Source of the DNA: Comamonadaceae bacterium
Lineage (GTDB): Bacteria; Pseudomonadota; Gammaproteobacteria; Burkholderiales; Burkholderiaceae_C
Direction of reading: 5' to 3'
NCBI GenBank assembly: GCA_011391745.1
Contig: JAABPX010000006.1
Span: 1 to 38,707, forward strand
Length of the DNA: 38,707 nt
The notes beneath the pieces are model-generated. The model saw only the letters and a program-made list of their open reading frames with translations, made no database searches and was not told the DNA's origin. Position 1 is the stretch's first letter; each line of letters begins with the position of its first letter. Shown here piece after piece: positions 18,917 to 27,143 of this stretch. Position numbers and translations under genes: made by a program.

Positions 18917-19609
18917 TCAAGCCTGGTGTGGCTGGCGCAAGCGCTGCAAGGCCGCGCTGGCCAGGGCCGAGAGATGGCCCAAAAAGTCGGTGCCCATGTC
19001 GGCACCAAAGCGTTGGGGGTCGTCGGAGCCCATCACCAACACACCAAAAACCGCCCCGCCCTGCGGCTCGCGCAAGGCCACGACCGCCACAGAGGCCACC
19101 GCCGACGGGTCGTCGAGCCACTGCACCACCAACACACCGGTGTTGGGACCACACAGCGGCTTGTCCAAGGCACGGGCAAAATCTTGCACCGCCTCGTCCG
19201 GTGGGCACACATGGGGCGCCCCAACAAATTCGGGTTGCACACCCCAAACCCGCAGCGCGACTTGTGGCACCGCAAAGCGCTCACGCACGGACTGCACCAA
19301 CACCTGCGGCAAGGTGTTGGCGTCGGCGGTTTGCAACAGCGTCAGCGTCCAGTCGTGCAAGCGTGTCGCGGTCACGGTGTTTTCTTGCCCAAAGCGAATC
19401 ATGTTGGCGGCTTTGAGTTCCAAGTGGCGGATTTTCTCGCGCAGCATCTCGGCCTGTCGCTCTTGCAAACTCACGGCCCGCTGGCCGTGTGGGCTGGTGA
19501 GTTGCACCGAGGCGAGCAAGGCCGCGTGCCGCTCGAAGAAGTCGGGGGTGTTGATCAGGAAATCGGCGATGTCTTCTTCGGTGAGGGGGGGCAAAGCATT
19601 GGCATTCAT
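18917..19609 (-). CDS. DUF484 family protein
   Basis: This is the DUF484 (YigA-like) protein found between dapF and xerC in many proteobacteria. Its function is not established; the fold is GAF-like. The 230-residue product begins with a helical segment typical of the family (ADFLINTPDFFERHAALLASVQL), then SPHGQRAVSLQERQAEMLREK, a likely coiled coil, then a GAF-like alpha/beta domain. The ATG at 19609 is chosen as the start. A TTG at 19636 overlaps the dapF stop as TTGA and is a reasonable alternative that adds nine residues; the overlap geometry makes it worth keeping in mind. Confidence 0.85.
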   Translation of the reverse strand: MNANALPPLTEEDIADFLINTPDFFERHAALLASVQLTSPHGQRAVSLQERQAEMLREKIRHLELKAANMIRFGQENTVTATRLHDWTLTLLQTADANTLPQVLVQSVRERFAVPQVALRVWGVQPEFVGAPHVCPPDEAVQDFARALDKPLCGPNTGVLVVQWLDDPSAVASVAVVALREPQGGAVFGVLVMGSDDPQRFGADMGTDFLGHLSALASAALQRLRQPHQA

Positions 19610-19632
19610 TTGGGGTTCACTCTCGGGTCGGT

Positions 19633-20505
19633 TCAAAGCACATCGGGCAATTCGATCTCACCCGCGAACACGTGGGTGGCCGGACCGCTCATGATCACGG
19701 GGGCGTCGTGCATGGCATTGTCGTGCCAGTCGATCTCCAGCACCCCGCCGCGGGTATGCACGCGCACAGGGCCTTTCAACATGCCCCAACGAATGCCGCA
19801 CACCACGGCGGCACAAGCGCCGGTGCCGCAGGCCAAGGTTTCGCCCGCGCCGCGTTCAAACACCCGCAGGCGAACCTCTTGGGGTGAGACGACTTGCAAG
19901 AAGCCCACATTGACCCGCTCGGGGAATCGTGGGTGGCGCTCCAAGCCAGGCCCCACCAAGGCCACCGGTGCGGTCTGCACATCGTCGACCAGCATCACCA
20001 AGTGCGGGTTGCCCATGGACACCACCGAAGCCCACACCACCCCGCTGGGTCCGTCCAAGGGCCAGCGAGCCAAATTGCCCAAATAAAACGCACTCAAGCC
20101 GCGCTCATCAAACGGCACTTGCTCGGGCGACCAGACCGGTGCGCCCATGTCCACGCGCACCGCGTCGTCGGCCCGCAAGGCCAATTCGATGACGCCTTTT
20201 TTGACTTTCACACGCAAGGGGTTGCGCGTGCTCAAGCCTTGATCGTGCACAAAACGCACAAAACAACGTGCGCCGTTGCCGCAGTGTTCAACCTCACCGC
20301 CATCGGCGTTGTGGATGACGTATTCAAAGTCCACCTCAGGCGTGGGCGCTGGGCGCACGCTCAAGATTTGATCGGCGCCCACCCCAAAATGGCGGTCGGC
20401 CAAGCGCCGATAATGCGCCGGGCTCAAGGGCCAGCGTTGTTGGGTTTCGTCGAGCACCACAAAGTCGTTGCCCGCGCCCTGCATTTTGGTGAATCGGATG
20501 CGCAT
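19633..20505 (-). CDS. dapF: Diaminopimelate epimerase
   Basis: DapF interconverts LL- and meso-diaminopimelate without a cofactor, the last step before lysine and the source of meso-DAP for MurE. The 290-residue product starts with [16 protein letters not shown]. It has the two catalytic cysteines in conserved settings: C75 ([13 protein letters not shown]) and C226 ([10 protein letters not shown]). Other family segments are HNADGGE and [11 protein letters not shown]. The start ATG at 20505 fits the conserved N-terminus. It lies only 7 bases downstream of the sugar kinase gene, so it may also be reached by transcription from the sugar locus. Confidence 0.97.
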   Translation of the reverse strand: MRIRFTKMQGAGNDFVVLDETQQRWPLSPAHYRRLADRHFGVGADQILSVRPAPTPEVDFEYVIHNADGGEVEHCGNGARCFVRFVHDQGLSTRNPLRVKVKKGVIELALRADDAVRVDMGAPVWSPEQVPFDERGLSAFYLGNLARWPLDGPSGVVWASVVSMGNPHLVMLVDDVQTAPVALVGPGLERHPRFPERVNVGFLQVVSPQEVRLRVFERGAGETLACGTGACAAVVCGIRWGMLKGPVRVHTRGGVLEIDWHDNAMHDAPVIMSGPATHVFAGEIELPDVL

Positions 20506-20512
20506 GCCCGCA

Positions 20513-21439
20513 TTATCGGGCTTGTACCTCGGCCCAGGTCGGCGGCTCGCAACCGGCGCGGGTGCAGTTGATGGCCGCGGCCTTCATGGCCAACTGCAAG
20601 GTGTCCGTCACGCGCTGCGGCGCACCATGCGCCTGCTCGCACCAATCACCCAAACAATTGCCCCAAAAGGTGTCGCCAGCGCCCACCGTGTCGACCACCG
20701 CCACACGCGGCGCAACGGCCTGCGCCGTTTGGCCATCCACATCCAAATAAGCGCCTTCGGCCCCAAACGTCAACGCCACACGCGACAAACGTCCCGGTCC
20801 AGCCAAGCCCCGCAGTTGCGCCACCAAGCGCTGTGCATCGCCCATGGCCACGCCCGCGAAGCCCAACACCTCAAGGTCTTCATCGCTGGCTTTGAGCCAG
20901 TCAACCCAAGGCAAAACGCCCAACACCGCTTGCACATACGCCGCCACGTCGGTGGCGAGCTTCACGCGCAGGTTCACGTCCACACTGATGGTCCAGCCCC
21001 GCTCGCGCGCGGCCTGCAACACCGCCACGGCCTTGTCGTGTTCGGGCGGCACCAACAGCAAAGAGCCGGTGTGCAAAACGCCTGGCTTGCTGGGCAACAG
21101 CGCCAGCACCGACGCGGGGGTGTAATCGCGGTCGGCAATGCCCTCGCGGTAAAAGCCGTAACTGGGCTGGCCGTCGCGCAACTGCACCACCGCCAAGGAC
21201 GTGGGCTTGGCACTTCCACCACCCACCGTGGCCACGCCGTCGGCCCTGAGCAAGCCCCCCAGTTGTTGCCCAAAGCTGTCACTCGACAGGGGGTTGAGGT
21301 AACTCACCGTGGCGCCGCGACGCGCAGCGGCCCGGGCCATGTTGTACGGGCTGCCGCCCATCAGGGGCAGCAAGCGCCCGTCGGGCTGCGCGATGCAGTC
21401 CATCAAGGCCTCACCCAAGACCGCCAAATGTGTGTGCAT
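20513..21439 (-). CDS. PfkB-family sugar kinase (fructokinase-like)
   Basis: PfkB (ribokinase-family) enzymes phosphorylate sugars with ATP. The 308-residue product has the N-terminal glycine motif [19 protein letters not shown], a substrate-domain segment [12 protein letters not shown], and the C-terminal anion-hole and catalytic-base motif [14 protein letters not shown]. The general layout resembles fructokinases such as FrcK. It is the last gene of the minus arm of the sugar locus, 4 bases after the permease gene, so it probably phosphorylates the imported sugar. The exact substrate cannot be read from the sequence; fructose is the first guess. Confidence 0.88.
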   Translation of the reverse strand: MHTHLAVLGEALMDCIAQPDGRLLPLMGGSPYNMARAAARRGATVSYLNPLSSDSFGQQLGGLLRADGVATVGGGSAKPTSLAVVQLRDGQPSYGFYREGIADRDYTPASVLALLPSKPGVLHTGSLLLVPPEHDKAVAVLQAARERGWTISVDVNLRVKLATDVAAYVQAVLGVLPWVDWLKASDEDLEVLGFAGVAMGDAQRLVAQLRGLAGPGRLSRVALTFGAEGAYLDVDGQTAQAVAPRVAVVDTVGAGDTFWGNCLGDWCEQAHGAPQRVTDTLQLAMKAAAINCTRAGCEPPTWAEVQAR

Positions 21440-21443
21440 GGAT

Positions 21444-22391
21444 TTATTTTCTCAACAGGTGTTGGCGGCGCAACACATCGATCCACACCGCAATGATCAC
21501 CACCGCACCGATGGCCATCATTTGTTTGAATTGTGAAATCTCCAACAGGTTCATGCCGTTGCGGATCATCGTGATGAGCACCGCACCGAACAAACTGCCC
21601 CAAATGCTGCCGCGCCCGCCGAACAGGGACGTTCCGCCCAAGATCACGGCGGCAATCGCGTCGAGCTCGAACATTTGCGCCATTTTGCCGCTCGACGAGT
21701 CCATGCGCGCCATCAACACCATGGCCGCCACAGCGCACAACAAGCCGGAGACCACGTACACCCCCAGCTTGTACCAACGGATGTTGATACCCACCTGCCG
21801 CGCACCCATTTCGTTGGAGCCCATGGCGTACACATACCGGCCCAGCTTGGTGCTGTTGAGCACAAAGGCCATGGCGACAAAAAACACGGCGGTAATCACG
21901 ATGGGCATGGGCACACCCAGCAACGTGCCGTAACCGATGAAGGGGAAAGGCGCTGGCAAACCGGCCATGTCAAAGCCGCCAGTCAAGTCAAACGCCAAAC
22001 CGCGCCACAGGGTCAAACCGCCCAAGGTGACGATGAAGGATGGGATGCCCACAAAGGCCACCAAATACCCGTTGAACGAGCCCACGGCCAAACCAACGGC
22101 CAGCGCACCGGCCATGGCCAAGTAGGGGTTCACGCCCAACTTCACCATCCAATAGCCACACAAAGCCCCGGCCAAGGCCGTGAGCGCACCGACCGCCAAA
22201 TCCACGCCGCCGGTCAGAATCACAAAGGTCTGCCCGCCAGCGAGCAAAGCAATCACCGAGGCCTGCACCAAGATGTTGGACAGGTTGCCGGTGGTCAAAA
22301 AATACGGTGATGCGATCGACAGCAACGCACCGAGCACCAGCACGGCCACCATGGCCCCGTACCACTCTTGTCGGGTCAAACGCTTGAACAT
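21444..22391 (-). CDS. Sugar ABC transporter permease (RbsC/FrcC family)
   Basis: The 315-residue product is a carbohydrate uptake type 2 permease. It has eight to ten hydrophobic segments, the family segment LLAGGQTFVILTGGVDLAVGALTALAG, GIPSFIVTLGG, the ATPase-contact region GSNEMGARQVGINIRWYKLGVYV, and AVILGGTSLFGGRGSIWG near the C-terminus. It would pair with the ATPase encoded divergently at 23626. The start ATG at 22391 has GAGG seven bases upstream, and that site lies directly behind an intrinsic terminator. Substrate is inferred from the neighbourhood only. Confidence 0.92.
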   Translation of the reverse strand: MFKRLTRQEWYGAMVAVLVLGALLSIASPYFLTTGNLSNILVQASVIALLAGGQTFVILTGGVDLAVGALTALAGALCGYWMVKLGVNPYLAMAGALAVGLAVGSFNGYLVAFVGIPSFIVTLGGLTLWRGLAFDLTGGFDMAGLPAPFPFIGYGTLLGVPMPIVITAVFFVAMAFVLNSTKLGRYVYAMGSNEMGARQVGINIRWYKLGVYVVSGLLCAVAAMVLMARMDSSSGKMAQMFELDAIAAVILGGTSLFGGRGSIWGSLFGAVLITMIRNGMNLLEISQFKQMMAIGAVVIIAVWIDVLRRQHLLRK

Positions 22392-22402
22392 GTTGATACC
22401 TC

Positions 22403-22440
22403 AAAAAAAAGAAGGCGGCCACGCAGGCGCAGCCGCCTTC
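22403..22440 (-). terminator. Intra-operon intrinsic terminator between sugar-binding protein and permease
   Basis: Minus strand: GAAGGCGGC (22440-22432) pairs perfectly with GCCGCCTTC (22419-22411) around a 12-base loop, followed by eight Ts. It begins 15 bases after the binding-protein stop and ends just before the permease ribosome-binding site. Partial termination here would yield more binding protein than permease and kinase. Confidence 0.93.
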
Positions 22441-22455
22441 AACTCACCAACTCAA

Positions 22456-23451
22456 TTACTTCGACTTCATGAACTGGCCCACGCCAGAGTCTTGGGCGAA
22501 TTGGTCCACGTTCTCAGGCAAGACCAAGAACGAACCGGTGTCGATGCGCTTCTCAACCGGCTGACCTTTGGCGGCGGCAATGGCGGTTTCCACACCGACT
22601 TGACCGATCTTGGCCAACATCTGCGCGGCGTTGGCCTGCTGCCAGCCTTCTTTCATCATGTCCAAGCCGCCGGGCGAACCGTCAAAGCCAGCGATCTTGA
22701 TATCGCCGGGCTTTTTGCCCGCGGCCATCAGAGCGGCTTTGGCACCCAAAGCGCCGCCGTCCCAAGCGCAGGCAATGACCTTGGCCTTGGGGTTGGCGCG
22801 CAACGCAGCTTCCACGCCGTTTTGGGCCATGGTTTGGTCCCACGTGGTGGGCACTTCAACGATCTTGACGTTTTTGCGATCGGCGTTGAGGGCGTCCACA
22901 AAGCCTTTTTTGCGCTCTTGACCGGTGGACTGGCCTTGATCGCCGGTGACGTAGATCACGGTGTCGCCGTCTTGAATTTGGGTGGCGGCCCACTTGCCCT
23001 GCACTTCAGCGGCCTTAATGTTGTCGGTGGCCACGTAAGACGTGATGTCGGCGCCGGTGATGCCGGTGTCCACGGCCACCACCTTGATGCCAGCGGCCAA
23101 GGCTTTGTTGATGGCGGGCGCAATGCCGGCGGAGTCCACGGGGGCGATGGCGATGGCGTTGACCTTGCGGGTGATCATGTCTTCAACAATCGCCAATTGC
23201 TTGGACAACTCGCCTTTTTCAGCGGCCAGTTCAATGAACTTGACGCCAGCGGCGGCGCCAGCGGCTTTGGCGCCACCGTTGATCAGGGTCCAGCCTTCGT
23301 TGGTGTTACCGTTGGTGATGTAGGCCACCGTCAGTTCTGTGGCCGCGCCAGCGGCGGCCGGTGCGGCTTCTTCTTTTTTGCCACAAGCCACCAACACGGC
23401 GGCCACGGTGGCGACAAGGGCGAATTTGCCGAAAGTGCGTTTGTTCATCAT
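22456..23451 (-). CDS. Periplasmic sugar-binding lipoprotein of ABC transporter (FrcB/RbsB-like)
   Basis: The 331-residue product belongs to the periplasmic-binding-protein type 1 family that captures sugars for CUT2 transporters. The N-terminus has a positively charged start, a hydrophobic stretch and a lipobox ending in VLVAC, then a Lys/Glu/Ala-rich linker, so it is likely a membrane-anchored lipoprotein. The mature domain shows AYITNGNTNEGWTLINGG, the AIAPVDSAGIAPAINKA hinge region, KVVAVDTGITGADITSYVATDN and CAWDGGALGAKAAL. Two ATGs occur in tandem; the one at 23451 lies 8 bases after GGAG and is preferred over 23448. A strong terminator follows the gene. Confidence 0.92.
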   Translation of the reverse strand: MMNKRTFGKFALVATVAAVLVACGKKEEAAPAAAGAATELTVAYITNGNTNEGWTLINGGAKAAGAAAGVKFIELAAEKGELSKQLAIVEDMITRKVNAIAIAPVDSAGIAPAINKALAAGIKVVAVDTGITGADITSYVATDNIKAAEVQGKWAATQIQDGDTVIYVTGDQGQSTGQERKKGFVDALNADRKNVKIVEVPTTWDQTMAQNGVEAALRANPKAKVIACAWDGGALGAKAALMAAGKKPGDIKIAGFDGSPGGLDMMKEGWQQANAAQMLAKIGQVGVETAIAAAKGQPVEKRIDTGSFLVLPENVDQFAQDSGVGQFMKSK

Positions 23452-23546
23452 CAGTTGATCTCCGGTTATTGAATAAGTTTGCAAGACCAGCAGGCGCGAG
23501 GACTGTGTCTGCTGTGAGCGAATTAAAGCGCAAACCCGGAATAAAT

Positions 23547-23561
23547 AAACCTAGTAGTTTT
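23547..23561. promoter_or_regulatory. Imperfect palindrome in the divergent sugar-locus control region
   Basis: AAACCTAGTAGTTTT matches its own reverse complement at 12 of 15 positions (arms AAA.CTA and TAG.TTT). It sits near the middle of the 174-base gap between the divergent binding-protein and ATPase genes, the natural place for an operator of the ROK repressor encoded nearby. Binding is inference; the rest of this gap has no other clear motif. Confidence 0.4.
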
Positions 23562-23625
23562 ACCAATACCCTCAGAACGCCAAATCCCCGATGCTTGCCC
23601 CATCTCAAAGCAAAACACCCAGCCC

Positions 23626-24417
23626 ATGAACGCCAACACCCCCGTTTTACACATCACTGGCCTAACCAAGCACTACGGCGGCGTCAAGGCCCTGACCGAC
23701 GCCCATTTCCAACTCCTGCCTGGCGAACACGTCGCCATCGTGGGCGACAACGGCGCGGGCAAAAGCACCTTTGTGCGGCTGATCACGGGCGTGGAACAGC
23801 CAAACGCGGGCGAGATCGTGCTCAGCGGGCGCACCGTGTCCTTCGACTCCCCCTTGGACGCCCGCGAGCAAGGCATTGAAACCGTTTACCAAACCCTGGC
23901 CTTGGCCGAAGACCTGGACGTGCCCGCCAACATCTTTTTGGGCCGCGAACTCACCCGCTTGAATTTGGGTCCGTTGTCGGTGCTCAACCACAAGGCCATG
24001 CGCGAGCGCTCGGCCAGCATGCTGGCCACCACCGGCGTGAAGATTCAAGACATGTCGGAGAGCCTGCGCGGCATGTCCGGCGGACAACGCCAGTGCGTGG
24101 CGATTGCGCGCGCGGCCGGTTTTGCCAAAAACCTGATCATCCTAGACGAACCCACCGCCGCGCTGGGCGTGGCCGAAACCGCCCGCGTGGAAGCGATCAT
24201 TCAAGGCCTGAAGGCGCGCGGCGTGCCGCTGATCATCATCAGCCACAACCTGCGCCAAGTCTTTGATTTGGTGGACCGCATTTTTGTCTTCCGTCAAGGC
24301 CGCATCATTTGCAACCGCTTGACGCGCCAAACCAACCCCGAAGAAATCGTGGGCCTGATCACTGGGGCCATTGACCCGGCCACGCTGAGCACTGAAACCG
24401 AGGCCGCCCCATGCTGA
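23626..24417 (+). CDS. Sugar ABC transporter ATP-binding protein (FrcA-like)
   Basis: The 263-residue product is a single-domain ATPase for a CUT2-type sugar importer; RbsA and XylG are double-length, so this is the FrcA-like short form. It has Walker A GDNGAGKST at residues 40-48, the Q-loop YQTLALAEDLDV, the signature MSGGQRQ at 150-156, Walker B LIILDEPTAALG at 170-181, and the switch His in IISHNLRQV. It opens the plus arm of the sugar locus, divergent from its probable partners, the binding protein and permease. The stop overlaps the next gene by 7 bases. Confidence 0.93.
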   Translation: MNANTPVLHITGLTKHYGGVKALTDAHFQLLPGEHVAIVGDNGAGKSTFVRLITGVEQPNAGEIVLSGRTVSFDSPLDAREQGIETVYQTLALAEDLDVPANIFLGRELTRLNLGPLSVLNHKAMRERSASMLATTGVKIQDMSESLRGMSGGQRQCVAIARAAGFAKNLIILDEPTAALGVAETARVEAIIQGLKARGVPLIIISHNLRQVFDLVDRIFVFRQGRIICNRLTRQTNPEEIVGLITGAIDPATLSTETEAAPC

Positions 24418-24851
24418 AGGGCATCGACCCGCTGCTGACACCCGAATTGCTCATGCACCTGTGCGCCATGGGCCACGGCGAATGGGTGGCCGTGGTGGAC
24501 GCCAACTTCACCGCCGATTTCTTGAGCCGGGGCAAGCCCGTGGTGCGCCTGCCCGGCCACAGCCTGGAGCGTGTGAGCCGCGCCGTTTTGTCGGTCTTTC
24601 CCCTGGCCAACGACGTGCCGCAACCGGTGGCCTTCATGCGTGTGTGCGGCAGCCCCGAAGGGCACCGCACCGCGGCCCAACAAGCGGTGGTGAACCTGGT
24701 TACGCAAGCCGGGGGCAACGCCGACGCGGTGGAGGCCGTGGAGCGTTTTGCGTTTTACGACAAAATCGGGGGCGCCAGCCTCATCGTGCAAAGCGGTGAG
24801 GCCACGGCCTACGGCAACGCCCTGTTCTGCAAAGGCGTGATCCTCAACTGA
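24411..24851 (+). CDS. RbsD/FucU-family sugar mutarotase
   Basis: RbsD and FucU proteins interconvert sugar anomers or ring forms so that downstream kinases or isomerases receive the right species. The 146-residue product begins MLKGIDPLLTPELLMHLCAMGHGEW, carrying the family catalytic His at about residue 22 (GHGE) and the VVDANFTADF segment. The C-terminal KIGGASLIVQSGEATAYGN matches the conserved end with active-site Tyr and Asn. The length is close to FucU (about 140). It is translationally coupled to the ATPase gene by a 7-base overlap. Substrate is unknown; FucU-type enzymes act on fucose and other sugars. Confidence 0.88.
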   Translation: MLKGIDPLLTPELLMHLCAMGHGEWVAVVDANFTADFLSRGKPVVRLPGHSLERVSRAVLSVFPLANDVPQPVAFMRVCGSPEGHRTAAQQAVVNLVTQAGGNADAVEAVERFAFYDKIGGASLIVQSGEATAYGNALFCKGVILN

Positions 24852-24870
24852 AGGCCTCCCGATTGCCCGC

Positions 24871-26103
24871 ATGCTCGCCGACACCCCCGCCGAACCAGAC
24901 CTGAGCCCGCGCCGCATGCGCGGCTCCAACCACAACGGTATGCGCCAGTTCAACGAGCGCATCGTTTTACAAGCCATCCGCCACCACGGGGCCATCCCCA
25001 AAGCGGACTTGGCGCGCCTGACGCAACTCTCCAGCCAAACCGTGGCCATCATCGTGGGCCGCCTGCTCGATGACGGTTTGCTCATCAAACAAGAACCGGT
25101 GCGCGGCAAAGTGGGCCAGCCCTCGGTGCCCTTGTCGCTCAACCCCGAAGGGGCTTTTGGCGTGGGCATTCAGGTCGGTCGGCGCAACTTGGAGTTGTTG
25201 GTGGCCGACTTCTGTGGTCAGCCCATTCAGCGCTTGGAATTTCACCACCCCTACCCCGACCCCGACCAACTGCTCAACACCATCGCCGAAGGCTTGGCCA
25301 CGCTGGAGCAACGCATGGGGCCGCTGTGGGCGCGCACCGTGGGCGTGGGCCTGACGGCCCCGCTGTCGCTGCACCAATGGGCCGACCTCATGGGCGGGGA
25401 CGCCGCGCTCGCGCTGGCGCGTTGGGAACACATCGACCTGCAAGCCGCCGTGCAAGCGCTCACGCCCCTGCCGGTGGCGTTCGCCAAAGACACCACTGCG
25501 GCCTGTGTGGCCGAACTCATCCAAGGCCATGGCCGCACGCTGCGCAGCTTTCTCTACATCTATGTGGGCACGTTTGTGGGCGGTGGTTTGGTCTTGGCCG
25601 GCCACATCATGGGCGGTGAGCGCGGCAACGCGGGCGCCATCGGTTCCTTGCCGGTGGGCCTGGCCACGCCCGGCACCCCAGCACCACCGCAACTGCTGCA
25701 ACAGGCCTCTGGCTGGCAGCTCGAACAAGCCCTGATTGCGGCAGGACACGACGCCTTGCAGGTGCACCGCGACAGCATCATGGACGCGGCTTACGCCCCA
25801 CACACCCAAGCTTGGCTGGCCCAAGCCAGCCGGGCCTTGGCCATGACCGTGGCCAGCGCCGCCGCCCTGCTCGACTTGGACGCAGTGGTGATGGACGGCT
25901 CGCTCGGCGCACCGCTGATGGCCGCGCTCAAAGACGCCACGCGCGAGGCCTTGCAACAATACCGCTTCGACGGCATGCACCAACCCGAGCTGCTCAGCGG
26001 TCGGGTCGGCGCACACGCCCGCGCCATGGGCGGGGCCTTGTTGCCGCTGCACAGCCAGTTCTTCCCCGACAAAGACATCTTCCTCAAACAGGACCACGCA
26101 TGA
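24871..26103 (+). CDS. ROK-family transcriptional repressor
   Basis: ROK repressors combine an N-terminal winged helix-turn-helix with a sugar-kinase-like domain that senses sugars. In this 410-residue product the DNA-binding part is about residues 24-85 (RIVLQAIRHHGAIPKADLARL and SSQTVAIIVGRLLDDGL). The ROK domain follows, with VGVGLTAPLSL and YIYVGTFVGGGLVLAGHIMGG. The usual ROK zinc site is missing: the position of the GExGH histidine reads GERGNAGAIG, and no CxCGxxGC cluster follows. This points to a non-enzymatic sensor. It probably controls the divergent sugar locus, as FrcR does in rhizobial fructose operons. No strong ribosome-binding site precedes the ATG; internal ATGs at codons 16 and 24 are alternative starts. 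Confidence 0.88.
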   Translation: MLADTPAEPDLSPRRMRGSNHNGMRQFNERIVLQAIRHHGAIPKADLARLTQLSSQTVAIIVGRLLDDGLLIKQEPVRGKVGQPSVPLSLNPEGAFGVGIQVGRRNLELLVADFCGQPIQRLEFHHPYPDPDQLLNTIAEGLATLEQRMGPLWARTVGVGLTAPLSLHQWADLMGGDAALALARWEHIDLQAAVQALTPLPVAFAKDTTAACVAELIQGHGRTLRSFLYIYVGTFVGGGLVLAGHIMGGERGNAGAIGSLPVGLATPGTPAPPQLLQQASGWQLEQALIAAGHDALQVHRDSIMDAAYAPHTQAWLAQASRALAMTVASAAALLDLDAVVMDGSLGAPLMAALKDATREALQQYRFDGMHQPELLSGRVGAHARAMGGALLPLHSQFFPDKDIFLKQDHA

Positions 26104-26768
26104 AGCTCTACCTGGACAGCGCCGACGCTCAGCAATGGACCCTGCCCGCAGGCTGCCCGGCGGTGCAAGGCGTGACCACCAACCCCACGCTGGTCTTGCA
26201 AGCCGGCCTGCCCGTGAGCTTGGCGGGTTACCGCCGATTGGTCTTGGCCGCTGGCGAGCACCGTTTGCCCGAGTTGATGCTGCAATTGCCACGCGCCGAT
26301 GCGGGCGAAGCCGCCGACTGGCTCGGCCAACTCCTGCCCTTGGCGCGCCAAGCCCGCCTGCGCCTGACCATCAAACTGCCCTGCCACCCCGATTGGCAAG
26401 CGGTCTTGCACGAGGTGCAAGCCTGGGGCGTGCCCACGCTGCTCACCGGCCTGTCCAACCCCATGCAACTGCTGTGGGCGCAGCAGCAAGGTGCGCATTG
26501 GGTGGCACCGTATGTGGGGCGTTTGCAGGCCGATGGGCGCGATGTGTGGGCGCTGATTCGCGCCTGTGTGGCCGCGCAACACCAAGGCCCGCAATTGCTG
26601 GCCGCCAGCATCAAAAGCGCCGACGTGTTGGCCCAACTCATGGCCCACGGCGCGGCCGCAGCGACCGTGCGCCCGGACTTCGCCGCCAGCTTGGCCACCG
26701 ACCCCTTGACGCTCGCCGCCATGGCCCAATTCGACGCCGATGTGCAGAGCAGCCAAAGCTTAGGCTGA
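26100..26768 (+). CDS. Transaldolase / fructose-6-phosphate-aldolase-type enzyme
   Basis: The 222-residue product belongs to the small class I transaldolase family that includes FSA/TalC. It begins MKLYLDSADAQQW, then has GVTTNPTL, the Schiff-base lysine K92 in LTIKLPCH, a LLTGLSNPMQLLWAQQQGA segment and VAPYVGRLQADGRD, matching the FSA-type active site. Its length equals FSA rather than the 310-330 residues of TalA/TalB. The start ATG overlaps the ROK stop by 4 bases (ATGA), so it belongs to the plus arm of the sugar operon. It could cleave or form a keto-sugar phosphate. Whether it acts as aldolase or transaldolase cannot be decided from sequence alone. Confidence 0.85.
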   Translation: MKLYLDSADAQQWTLPAGCPAVQGVTTNPTLVLQAGLPVSLAGYRRLVLAAGEHRLPELMLQLPRADAGEAADWLGQLLPLARQARLRLTIKLPCHPDWQAVLHEVQAWGVPTLLTGLSNPMQLLWAQQQGAHWVAPYVGRLQADGRDVWALIRACVAAQHQGPQLLAASIKSADVLAQLMAHGAAAATVRPDFAASLATDPLTLAAMAQFDADVQSSQSLG

Positions 26769-26802
26769 TCTCCGGCGCCGCGCTCACTGCTAGAGTGGCG
26801 GC

Positions 26803-27138
26803 ATGCAAACCGCTTACCTGTATTTGGGCGTGGCCATCGTTGCCGAGGTGGTGGCCACTTCCCTGCTCAAGACCTCCGAGGGCTTCACGCGATGGTGGCC
26901 CAGCGTGGCCACGGTGCTGGGCTACGCCGTGTCGTTTTGGTGTTTGGCGCAAACCTTGGGCACGGTGCCGACCGGCGTGGCTTATGCCATTTGGTCGGGC
27001 GTGGGCATCGTGTTGATCTCACTCATCGCTTGGCTGTGGTTTGGCCAAAGCTTGGATGCCCCCGCCCTCATCGGCATGGGCTTGATCATCGCGGGGGTGT
27101 TGGTCATTCATTTGTTTTCGCGCTCGGTGGCGCACTGA
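26803..27138 (+). CDS. Small multidrug resistance (SMR) family transporter
   Basis: SMR proteins are four-helix proton antiporters exporting cationic compounds or guanidinium-like molecules as dimers. The 111-residue product has four hydrophobic segments and the membrane-embedded essential glutamate at about residue 15 (GVAIVAEVVATSLLKTSEGFTR). Other family segments are PTGVAYAIWSGVGIVLIS and the C-terminal helix GMGLIIAGVLVIHLFS. It resembles the EmrE/QacE branch rather than the paired Gdx-type. It sits 34 bases after the transaldolase gene and 5 bases before the Nudix-MBL gene, so it may be co-transcribed with them. Confidence 0.93.
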   Translation: MQTAYLYLGVAIVAEVVATSLLKTSEGFTRWWPSVATVLGYAVSFWCLAQTLGTVPTGVAYAIWSGVGIVLISLIAWLWFGQSLDAPALIGMGLIIAGVLVIHLFSRSVAH

Positions 27139-27143
27139 AGTCC

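Noticed and set aside
24294..25169. Minus-strand 291-residue frame in the sugar locus
   Set aside because: It is antisense to the mutarotase and ROK genes, with low-complexity Gly/His/Ala content and no recognisable domain.
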